Of a DNA stretch of 5,230 bases, positions 1-5,230 are shown piece after piece. The position numbers were made by a program, and so were the translations under genes. This stretch comes from JBKJUK01 sp046590705 (lineage in GTDB: Bacteria; Acidobacteriota; Thermoanaerobaculia; Gp7-AA8). Each line of letters begins with the position of its first letter. Positions within the stretch are counted from its first letter, which is position 1. The DNA lies in the NCBI GenBank assembly GCA_046590705.1, contig JBKJUK010000113.1, positions 1-5,230 on the forward strand. Direction: 5' to 3'. A model generated the notes under the pieces. It was not told where the DNA came from, ran no database searches, and worked only from the letters and a program-made list of their open reading frames with translations.

Positions 1-18
1 CCGATGCGCATCGCGTAG
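1..18 (+). CDS. dnaN: C-terminal tail of DNA polymerase III beta sliding clamp (partial, 5' end outside window)
   Basis: The first 18 bases read in frame 1 as Pro-Met-Arg-Ile-Ala followed by a TAG stop at 16-18. The beta clamp characteristically ends in a Met-Pro-Met-Arg-Leu/Ile strand (E. coli DnaN ends in MPMRL), and the dnaN-recF order is one of the commonest in bacteria. Five residues next to a confident recF are the whole evidence, so this rests on motif plus synteny. The clamp is a ring-shaped dimer that tethers DNA polymerase III to DNA. The tail lies near the hydrophobic pocket that binds clamp partners. One extra residue (Ala) follows the usual terminal hydrophobic residue. Confidence 0.68.
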   Translation, partial: PMRIA

Positions 19-76
19 TGGCATGTAGCGCTGCTACCGGGTCCAGCGTGACAGGTCAACCAGTGAACGAGGCGTC

Positions 77-104
77 TTCTCTTTTCGAAGTCCGATGCTA
101 TTCT
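77..104 (+). promoter_or_regulatory. Putative recF promoter (extended -10 type)
   Basis: TATTCT at 99-104 matches the sigma-70 -10 consensus at four of six positions and is preceded by TGC at 96-98, which makes an extended -10 (TGnTATTCT). The best -35-like hexamer is TTCTCT at 77-82 with a 16-bp spacer, and it is weak. Transcription would start near 110-112, giving recF a leader of only about 22-24 nt, almost all of it the hairpin at 118-131. The gyrB gap has a similar TGCTAT core. The call is by eye only. recF may instead be transcribed mainly by readthrough from dnaN. Confidence 0.38.
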
Positions 105-117
105 GATCGGCGTGTAA

Positions 118-131
118 GGCGACTGGTCGCC
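118..131 (+). promoter_or_regulatory. Hairpin immediately upstream of the recF TTG start, overlapping the only SD-like bases
   Basis: GGCGAC at 118-123 and GTCGCC at 126-131 are perfect inverted repeats separated by TG. In RNA this would fold as at least a 5-bp GC-rich stem with a 4-nt loop, ending two bases before the start codon at 134. The only Shine-Dalgarno-like bases in range (AAGGCG, 116-121) lie in its left arm, so folding would hide them. Together with the TTG start this predicts poor translation initiation. The repeat is directly visible. The regulatory effect is inferred. Confidence 0.42.
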
Positions 132-133
132 GC

Positions 134-1252
134 TTGATTCTTCATCGGATCGCGTCACGAAACTTCCGGAACCTCACCAGCGCGACCGTCGAATTCCATC
201 CCGGCGTGAATTTGATCGTCGGCGACAACGGTCAGGGAAAGACCAACCTCCTGGAATCGATCTACTTCCTCTCCACCACAAAATCGTTTCGAGCGACACG
301 CTCGCAGATCCTGGTGAATCGCGGCGAGACGAAAATATTCGTCGAAGGAACGGCCAGCTTCGAGCCTGACCTGCAACGAACACTTTCGGTCGGTCTTGCG
401 GTCGGGGAAGAGCGAAAGCGGGAACTTCTGGTGAATCGGCAGAAGATTTCGCTGAACGACTATCTGGCCGTCCTGCCGCTGTTCGCCTATTCGGCGTCGC
501 GTCTGGAAATCGTCCGCGGTGGTCCTGAAGAGCGGCGACGATTTCTGGATCGCGGCATCTCGTCGATTGCGCCGGCTCACCTGAAGGACCTGACCCGCTA
601 TCAGAGGGTACTGCGACAGAGAAACGCTCTTCTCCATGAGATACGTCGTGGCGGCGCCAGAAAAAATCAACTCGACGCCTGGGACGTGGAGCTGCTCTCC
701 TCGGCGGCTCCAGTGGTTTGTGCGCGAAGGAACTACTCCACTCTCCTGAACGCCACTTTGAATCAACTGCTCCGAGAACTCGGCTACCACCTCAACGATG
801 TCGTACTCACGTATGAACCGTCGCGGCTGCACTTCGACAGCGTCTATGACGACGTCAGCGCGCTGCAGGGCCTTCGCCCGAGAGAACTCCACCTCGGCGT
901 CACCCTGGCGGGGCCCCACCGGGACAACCTGCGCATCGAAGTGGATGGCTCACCAGCCTCCGATCTGCTCTCGGGCGGGGAAATGAAGATGCTGGTGCTC
1001 CTGCTCAAATACGCCAAGATCCGGATCTTTCTCGAGCGTGGAATCGAGCCTCCCCTGTTCCTCCTCGACGACATCGATGCCGAACTTGACTTTGGCATTC
1101 TCGAGAAACTACTGAAATACCTCGTTGGAACCGTTCAGATCTTCACGACCTCGGCAAAAGCGGTCTTTTTCGAATCGCTGACGCTGGGCGCGCACCGACG
1201 GTTGACCATGCAGGGAGGGTCGGTTGTGGCATCCTCCGACTTTTCGCCCTAG
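134..1252 (+). CDS. recF: DNA replication and repair protein RecF
   Basis: RecF is an SMC/ABC-like ATPase of the RecFOR pathway. It binds gapped DNA and, with RecO and RecR, promotes RecA loading at single-strand gaps and stalled forks. The 372-aa product is of normal family length and starts with the typical Arg-Asn-Phe-Arg-Asn segment (residues 9-13). Walker A is G30-DNGQGK-T37, followed by a conserved SFR segment (51-53). The ABC signature is L279-SGG-E283. Walker B is F309-LLD-D313, and a D-loop-like AELD occupies 316-319. The start is TTG at 134: an in-frame stop at 104-106 and the absence of any ATG or GTG between leave it as the only sensible start, and it places the N-terminus exactly where RecF proteins begin. 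It lies 115 bp after dnaN and ends in TAG before a terminator-like hairpin. Codon use looks like that of its neighbours. Confidence 0.97.
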   Translation: MILHRIASRNFRNLTSATVEFHPGVNLIVGDNGQGKTNLLESIYFLSTTKSFRATRSQILVNRGETKIFVEGTASFEPDLQRTLSVGLAVGEERKRELLVNRQKISLNDYLAVLPLFAYSASRLEIVRGGPEERRRFLDRGISSIAPAHLKDLTRYQRVLRQRNALLHEIRRGGARKNQLDAWDVELLSSAAPVVCARRNYSTLLNATLNQLLRELGYHLNDVVLTYEPSRLHFDSVYDDVSALQGLRPRELHLGVTLAGPHRDNLRIEVDGSPASDLLSGGEMKMLVLLLKYAKIRIFLERGIEPPLFLLDDIDAELDFGILEKLLKYLVGTVQIFTTSAKAVFFESLTLGAHRRLTMQGGSVVASSDFSP

Positions 1253-1287
1253 CGGGCCGATCTGAGGCGTTTCCGTACCGAATTTTC

Positions 1288-1296
1288 TGCTATGAT
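1288..1296 (+). promoter_or_regulatory. Putative gyrBA operon promoter, extended -10 element
   Basis: TATGAT at 1291-1296 matches the -10 consensus at five of six positions, and TGC at 1288-1290 makes it an extended -10. It lies in the most AT-rich part of the recF-gyrB gap. No good -35 is visible: TTTCCG at 1270-1275 has three matches and a short 15-bp spacer. This is typical of promoters that rely on the extended -10. The predicted transcription start is about 1302-1304, giving a gyrB leader of about 170 nt. In E. coli, gyrase promoters respond to DNA relaxation through sequences at and just after the -10. Whether this one does cannot be read from the sequence. Confidence 0.5.
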
Positions 1297-1297
1297 T

Positions 1298-1320
1298 AGC
1301 CGTTCTCTTGAACGGTTTTT
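1298..1320 (+). terminator. Putative Rho-independent terminator after recF
   Basis: CCGTTC at 1300-1305 and GAACGG at 1310-1315 form a perfect 6-bp stem closing a TCTT loop. It can be extended by a G-U pair (1299/1316) and an A-U pair (1298/1317). Five T's follow at once (1316-1320), and the next bases are also T-rich. It lies about 50 bp past the recF stop, where transcripts from dnaN-recF would be expected to end. The stem is short, so termination may be partial. Its left arm coincides with the predicted start of gyrB transcription. Confidence 0.55.
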
Positions 1321-1344
1321 CATTTTCTGATTTTCGAAGAGAAC
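1302..1344 (+). promoter_or_regulatory. Long inverted repeat at the predicted 5' end of the gyrB mRNA
   Basis: GTTCTCTT at 1302-1309 is the exact reverse complement of AAGAGAAC at 1337-1344. Three further pairs (1310-1312 with 1333-1335) follow after a one-base bulge, giving an 11-bp stem around a loop of about 20 nt. It uses the same left arm as the terminator hairpin, so the two folds exclude each other. A transcript starting near 1302 would carry this stem at its extreme 5' end, a position known to protect mRNAs from 5'-end-dependent decay. An 8-bp repeat can arise by chance in a gap this long. Confidence 0.3.
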
Positions 1345-1359
1345 CGACTAGCTGCGATC

Positions 1360-1392
1360 CCCCTTCCCATCCAGGATGACCTGAGGGGTTTT
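1360..1392 (+). promoter_or_regulatory. Second hairpin in the gyrB leader, weakly terminator-like
   Basis: CCCCT at 1360-1364 can pair with AGGGG at 1384-1388, followed by TTTT at 1389-1392. Inside the large loop is a small nested stem (CATC 1368-1371 with GATG 1375-1378). The outer stem is only five pairs with a loop of about 19 nt and the T run is short, so this is at best a weak attenuator and may be incidental. Confidence 0.18.
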
Positions 1393-1445
1393 CCGAGAGC
1401 GACCGACCGAATCGATGTTCAACGGAGAGCAGCCTGGGCCCGCTT

Positions 1446-1457
1446 CTCCGGCCGGAG
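1446..1457 (+). promoter_or_regulatory. gyrB ribosome-binding region: GGAG embedded in a perfect 12-bp palindrome
   Basis: GGAG at 1454-1457 is the only Shine-Dalgarno-like core close to the preferred gyrB start at 1472, with a rather long 14-nt spacing. It forms the right half of CTCCGGCCGGAG, a perfect palindrome, so in RNA it could pair with CTCC at 1446-1449 across a GGCC loop and be hidden. The pairing is only 4 bp, so the effect would be mild. Confidence 0.35.
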
Positions 1458-1471
1458 TAACAAAGCAAGCC

Positions 1472-3856
1472 ATGACAAGTACTTACACAGCAGAAGACAT
1501 CAAAGTTCTCAAAGGTCTGGACGCGGTTCGCAAGCGGCCAGGTATGTACATTGGCGACACCGACGACTACACCGGGCTGCATCACATGGTCTACGAAGTG
1601 GTCGACAACGCCATTGACGAGGCGCTGGCCGGCTACGCCAACAAGGTCTCTGTGACCATTCACGCGGATGACTCCGTCACGGTGGAGGACAACGGGCGGG
1701 GTATTCCTGTCGATATTCACAAGGAAGAGGGTCGCTCCGCCGCCGAGGTCATCATGACCGAACTTCACGCCGGCGGAAAGTTCGATAACAATTCATACAA
1801 AGTGTCAGGCGGCCTGCACGGCGTCGGCGTGTCTGTGGTCAACTTCCTCTCGGAATGGCTGGAGCTGGAGATCCACCGGGATGGAAATGTCTGGCGTCAG
1901 ACATATCGTCGCGGGCTCCCGCAAGCGCAAATCGTAATGGGCGAGACTACCTCGCAGACAGGAACGAAAGTTCGCTTCAAGCCAGACTCAGAAATTTTTT
2001 CGATTCACGAGATGAACTTCGACACCCTCTCGCAGAGACTTCGCGAGCTCTCCTTCCTGAATTCGGGCGTGGCCATCAACATCTCCGACGACCGCAGCGA
2101 GAAATCGCACGAGTTCTGCTACGAGGGTGGAATCGTCTCGTTCGTCGAGGACCTGAATAAGAACAAGGTTCCTCTGCATCCGACGCCGATTGCCATCAGT
2201 GTCGAACGCGATGGCGAGCGAGTCGATATCGCCATGCAGTGGAACGAAGGTTACTCCGACAGCATTTACGCCTTCACCAACACCATTAAGAATTCGGACG
2301 GCGGCACACACCTGGCCGGTTTCAAGGCTGCGCTCACGCGAACGGTTGGCAAGTACGCGGTCGAGAGTGGGCTGGCCAAACAGCTGAAGGTCGATCTGGA
2401 AGGCGACGATATTCGCGAGGGTCTCACGGCCATCATCTCGATCAAGATTCGCGAACCCCGATTCTCTTCGCAGACCAAAGACAAGCTGGTCTCGGCGCAC
2501 GTGAAGGTGTGGGTCGATCAGGTCGTCACCGACAAACTCGCCGAGTACCTCGAAGAGAATCCGAAGGAAGCGCGCCGTCTGGTCGAGAAGATGACCGACG
2601 CAGCGCGCGCACGAGAAGCAGCGCGAAAAGCGCGCGATCTGACTCGACGTAAAGGAGCTCTCGACTCGCAGTCGCTGCCGGGCAAACTGGCCGATTGTCA
2701 GGAAAGGGATCCGCAGTTCTCGGAGATCTTCTTCGTCGAGGGCGACTCTGCAGGCGGTTCAGCCAAGCAGGGTCGCGATCGCCGCTACCAGGCCATCCTG
2801 CCGCTCAAGGGAAAGATCCTCAACGTCGAGAAAGCGCGTCTCGACAAGATGCTTTCCTCCGAAGAAATTCGCTTGATGATCACGGCCCTCGGAACCGGAA
2901 TCGGTGCAGACGACTTCACAGCCGACAAGCTGCGCTATCACAAGATCATCATCATGACCGACGCCGACGTGGACGGCTCGCACATCCGCACGTTGATCCT
3001 GACCTTCTTCTTCCGGCACATGCGCGATGTGATCGAACGCGGTCACCTCTACATTGCGCAGCCACCGCTCTTCAAAGTGTCGCAGGGGAAGAAAGACACC
3101 TACATCAAGGACGAGCCGGCGCTGTCGCGCTTTCTGGCGGGGCGCGTCGCCGAAGTCATGCAGGTAACACCTGAAGGCGGAGAGGCAGTTCATGGAGAGA
3201 ATCTCGTCAACTTTCTCGCGAAGATGGAAGAGTTTCGCAATCACGCGCGCAGACTCGAGTCTCGCAGCCTTCCGCGTGAAGTGCTCGACGACATTCTCAC
3301 GCAATCACTGACCGACCGAGTTGCACTGGCCGATGATTCCCGCATGGGCGAGCTGGCCACGAAACTTCGTGAGACCGGCTTTCGCGATGTGAATCTCGAG
3401 AAGGACGAAGAGACCGGCCTGCACGCGCTGACCTTCTACCCGCGGAACGGTGGTTCCAGAAAATTCGCCATCAACGCTGAGCTGTTTGCGAACTACGAGT
3501 TCCGTCAGGTACTCGCGACCTACGCGCAGATTGCTGCGCACGGAACTGCTCCATTCATGCTCAAGCACAAGGATGACGAGTCCACGGTGAAGTCCATCGA
3601 TGACCTGGTCGATCGCATCTACGAATCAGCAAAGAAGGGGCTGGCCATTTCACGCTACAAAGGTCTCGGGGAAATGAATCCTGAGCAGCTCTGGGAAACC
3701 ACTATGAATCCTGAAACGCGCCGTCTGCTTCAGGTGCGAGTCGAGGATGCTATCGCCGCGGATCTGATGTTCACCATCCTCATGGGCGACCAGGTAGAAC
3801 CACGCCGCGACTTCATCCAGAAGTATGCGCTCGACGTTAAGAATCTCGACCTCTAA
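1472..3856 (+). CDS. gyrB: DNA gyrase subunit B
   Basis: GyrB is the ATPase subunit of gyrase (A2B2). It dimerises on ATP binding, captures the T-segment, and contributes the metal-binding TOPRIM fold. From the ATG at 1472 the product is 794 aa. Its first residues align with E. coli GyrB without gaps, so E42 (general base), N46, D73, R76, R136 and T165 carry E. coli numbers. GHKL ATPase is about 1-220, with the transducer to about 390 including the QTK loop (Q334, K336). The TOPRIM metal residues are E423 and the D497/D499/D501 cluster. An insert of about 165 aa (roughly 560-725), as in E. coli and other Gram-negative-type GyrB, precedes the GyrA-binding tail, which begins ISRYKGLGEMN at 726. 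An in-frame ATG at 1415 would add 19 poorly conserved residues (813 aa). R136, D425 and K446, positions linked to aminocoumarin or quinolone response, have the sensitive-type residue. Confidence 0.98.
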   Translation: MTSTYTAEDIKVLKGLDAVRKRPGMYIGDTDDYTGLHHMVYEVVDNAIDEALAGYANKVSVTIHADDSVTVEDNGRGIPVDIHKEEGRSAAEVIMTELHAGGKFDNNSYKVSGGLHGVGVSVVNFLSEWLELEIHRDGNVWRQTYRRGLPQAQIVMGETTSQTGTKVRFKPDSEIFSIHEMNFDTLSQRLRELSFLNSGVAINISDDRSEKSHEFCYEGGIVSFVEDLNKNKVPLHPTPIAISVERDGERVDIAMQWNEGYSDSIYAFTNTIKNSDGGTHLAGFKAALTRTVGKYAVESGLAKQLKVDLEGDDIREGLTAIISIKIREPRFSSQTKDKLVSAHVKVWVDQVVTDKLAEYLEENPKEARRLVEKMTDAARAREAARKARDLTRRKGALDSQSLPGKLADCQERDPQFSEIFFVEGDSAGGSAKQGRDRRYQAILPLKGKILNVEKARLDKMLSSEEIRLMITALGTGIGADDFTADKLRYHKIIIMTDADVDGSHIRTLILTFFFRHMRDVIERGHLYIAQPPLFKVSQGKKDTYIKDEPALSRFLAGRVAEVMQVTPEGGEAVHGENLVNFLAKMEEFRNHARRLESRSLPREVLDDILTQSLTDRVALADDSRMGELATKLRETGFRDVNLEKDEETGLHALTFYPRNGGSRKFAINAELFANYEFRQVLATYAQIAAHGTAPFMLKHKDDESTVKSIDDLVDRIYESAKKGLAISRYKGLGEMNPEQLWETTMNPETRRLLQVRVEDAIAADLMFTILMGDQVEPRRDFIQKYALDVKNLDL

Positions 3857-3887
3857 TCGCCGACGTCCGGCTTCAACGCTGACGTAC

Positions 3888-3893
3888 AGAAGA
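3888..3893 (+). promoter_or_regulatory. gyrA ribosome-binding site
   Basis: AGAAGA at 3888-3893 is a partial Shine-Dalgarno-like purine run five bases before the gyrA ATG at 3899. It is not strong but is better placed than the sites in front of recF and gyrB. There is no terminator or convincing promoter in the 42-bp gyrB-gyrA gap, which fits translation from a shared gyrBA mRNA. Confidence 0.45.
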
Positions 3894-3898
3894 AAACT

Positions 3899-5230
3899 AT
3901 GTCTGAACACATCCTGACGAACGAACAGAAGTTTCCGGTCAACATTGAAGACGAGATGCGCAAGTCGTATCTCGACTACGCCATGTCGGTCATCATCGGC
4001 CGCGCGCTGCCTGATGTACGCGACGGTCTGAAGCCGGTGCATCGCCGGATCCTCTACGGCATGTACGAGCAGGGAAACACCGCTGGTAAGGCCTACAAGA
4101 AATCCGCACGCATCGTCGGCGACGTCATGGGTAAGTTCCATCCTCACGGCGACAGTGCCATTTACGATTCGATCGTGCGAATGGCGCAGGACTTTTCCAT
4201 GCGCTACCGGCTGGTGGACGGGCAGGGCAACTTCGGTTCAGTGGACGGCGACAATCCGGCCGCCATGCGTTACACCGAAGTGCGCCTCACCCGCCTCGCC
4301 GAAGAGCTTCTCCGCGACGACATCGATAAGGAAACAGTCGACTGGGTTCCCAACTACGCCGGCTCGCTACTCGAGCCGACCGTACTGCCGGCAAAGTACC
4401 CGAACCTGCTGGTGAATGGTTCTTCCGGCATCGAGGTGGGCATGGCCACCAACATACCGCCGCACAACCTGAAGGAAGTCATCGACGCCTGCATCATGAT
4501 GATCGACAACCCGAACGTGACCATCGATGAGTTGATGGAAGCCGTGCCCGGTCCCGATTTTCCGACTGCAGGATTCATCCATGGACGCGATGGAATCCGC
4601 CAGGCCTACGAAACCGGACGCGGAATCATTCAGCTGCGCGCACGCGCAGTGATCGAGACTCAGAAGAAGCAGACCGATCGTCAGTCCATCGTCATCAACC
4701 AGATTCCCTTCATGACCAACAAGGCCCGACTGATCGAGAAGATCGCCGAGCTGGTTCGCGAAAAGAGGATCGAAGGCATTTCCGATCTCAGAGATGAGAG
4801 CGATCGCGACGGCATGCGCATCGTAGTCGAACTCAAGCGTGGTGAAGTTCCCGAAGTCGTTCTGAACTACCTGTACAAGAACACCCAGATGCAGACGACC
4901 TTCGGCATCAATTTCCTGGCCATCGTCAATCGTCAGCCGCAGACCATGACCTTGCCGATGATGCTGCGGTACTTCATCGAACACCGAAAAGAAATCGTCA
5001 TACGGCGTACCCGTTTCGAGCTGCGGAAAGCGGAAGAACGGGCGCATATCCTGGAAGGTCTCACCAAAGCGCTCGACCATCTCGACGCCATCATCTCGCT
5101 CATTCGCGCCAGCCAGAACCCGGAAGGTGCTCGCGAGCAGCTGATCAGCACGTTCGAGTTCAGCACCGTGCAGGCCCAGGCCATCCTGGACATGCGTCTG
5201 CAGCGCCTTACCGGACTCGAACGCGAGAAG
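3899..5230 (+). CDS. gyrA: DNA gyrase subunit A (N-terminal 444 codons; 3' end outside window)
   Basis: GyrA is the DNA-cleaving subunit of gyrase, forming the covalent tyrosyl-DNA link. The frame is open from ATG 3899 to the window edge with no stop. The start is supported by the purine run at 3888-3893 and by the usual short lead before IEDEMRKSYLDYAMSVIIGR (16-35). The winged-helix domain holds the catalytic pair R124-Y125 (E. coli R121-Y122). The quinolone region reads GDSAIYD with S86 and D90 (E. coli S83, D87), a sensitive-type sequence. I178 matches the DNA-bending Ile174 of E. coli and is followed by Glu179, where E. coli has Ala. The tower follows, then the charged coiled-coil (about 370 onward) and the C-gate segment LDMRLQRLTGLE near 432-442. 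The C-terminal beta-pinwheel with the GyrA-box, which wraps DNA and separates GyrA from ParC, is outside the window. Adjacency to gyrB makes GyrA much more likely than ParC. Confidence 0.97.
   Translation, partial: MSEHILTNEQKFPVNIEDEMRKSYLDYAMSVIIGRALPDVRDGLKPVHRRILYGMYEQGNTAGKAYKKSARIVGDVMGKFHPHGDSAIYDSIVRMAQDFSMRYRLVDGQGNFGSVDGDNPAAMRYTEVRLTRLAEELLRDDIDKETVDWVPNYAGSLLEPTVLPAKYPNLLVNGSSGIEVGMATNIPPHNLKEVIDACIMMIDNPNVTIDELMEAVPGPDFPTAGFIHGRDGIRQAYETGRGIIQLRARAVIETQKKQTDRQSIVINQIPFMTNKARLIEKIAELVREKRIEGISDLRDESDRDGMRIVVELKRGEVPEVVLNYLYKNTQMQTTFGINFLAIVNRQPQTMTLPMMLRYFIEHRKEIVIRRTRFELRKAEERAHILEGLTKALDHLDAIISLIRASQNPEGAREQLISTFEFSTVQAQAILDMRLQRLTGLEREK

Noticed and set aside
25..37. Hairpin GTAGC-GCT-GCTAC just after the dnaN stop as a terminator
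   Set aside because: The stem is only five pairs and no T run follows, so it does not qualify as an intrinsic terminator.
19..133. Origin elements (DnaA boxes) in the dnaN-recF gap
   Set aside because: No TTATCCACA-like nonamer is visible on either strand, and I saw none in the 1253-1471 gap.
155..919. Long open frame of 254 codons on the - strand inside recF
   Set aside because: It lies wholly opposite a confident recF, has no recognisable domain, and its composition (Arg/Gln/Val-rich) is what the complement of a GC-rich gene gives.
1302..1313. LexA/SOS box resembling GAAC-N4-GTTC
   Set aside because: The half-sites are in the opposite order (GTTC-N4-GAAC), and the hairpin plus T run explains the symmetry better.
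1308..1336. Second gyrB promoter with TTGAAC (1308-1313) as -35
   Set aside because: No acceptable -10 lies 15-19 bp downstream; the sequence there is TTTTCG-like.
1302..1344. Classical transcription attenuator with an antiterminator
   Set aside because: The competing right arm (1337-1344) lies downstream of the T run at 1316-1320, so it would be made too late to prevent termination of readthrough RNA.
1109..1768. Open frame of 219 codons on the - strand spanning the recF end, the gap and the gyrB start
   Set aside because: It crosses two real genes and the promoter/terminator region, and shows no family motif and no ribosome-binding site that I can support.
2610..2640. GCGC-rich repetitive run in gyrB
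   Set aside because: It encodes the conserved Ala/Arg/Lys-rich segment just before the LTRRKGALD motif of GyrB, and codon choice accounts for the repetition.
2695..3174. Alternative-frame + strand open frame inside gyrB, plus - strand frames at 1988-2500, 2759-3304 and 3650-4147
   Set aside because: All overlap strongly conserved gyrase sequence and read as low-complexity Arg/His/Pro-rich shadow translations.
4367..5080. Open frame of 237 codons on the - strand inside gyrA
   Set aside because: The + strand encodes unmistakable GyrA throughout, and the opposite frame has no motif.

Overview
The window is a stretch of bacterial chromosome with all genes on the + strand, in the order dnaN (last codons only), recF, gyrB, gyrA (5' part only). 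This is the classic replication and topology cluster that many bacteria keep beside dnaA and the chromosome origin. I see no mobile element, CRISPR array, RNA gene or unknown protein family. The coding content is core housekeeping. The less ordinary signals are in the two non-coding gaps and at the translation starts.

Layout: bases 1-18 encode a Pro-Met-Arg-Ile-Ala-stop tail that matches the end of the DNA polymerase III beta clamp. Bases 19-133 are a gap with a plausible extended -10 promoter and a GC-rich hairpin directly in front of a TTG start. Bases 134-1252 are recF (372 aa). Bases 1253-1471 are an AT-richer gap containing an intrinsic-terminator-like hairpin that overlaps a good extended -10 promoter, followed by a leader of about 170 nt rich in inverted repeats. 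Bases 1472-3856 are gyrB (794 aa from the preferred start). A 42-bp gap leads into gyrA, which starts at 3899 and is still open at the right edge (444 codons seen).

How the genes work together: the clamp (DnaN) gives the replicative polymerase processivity. RecF loads or stabilises RecA at gaps left behind forks. GyrA and GyrB form the A2B2 gyrase that removes positive supercoils ahead of forks and sets global negative supercoiling. The gyrB-gyrA spacing suggests co-transcription, which would support balanced subunit synthesis. The terminator and promoter between recF and gyrB suggest that the gyrase operon is transcriptionally separate from dnaN-recF.

Organism: moderately high GC. GyrB carries the roughly 165-residue insert in its C-terminal part that is known from Proteobacteria and several other Gram-negative-type phyla, and its N-terminus aligns residue for residue with the E. 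coli enzyme up to at least T165. The dnaN-recF-gyrB-gyrA order is not the E. coli arrangement, where gyrA is elsewhere. I infer a Gram-negative-type lineage outside the Gammaproteobacteria. Acidobacteriota or a related uncultured phylum is a guess that the window cannot settle. I found no undescribed biological system here.
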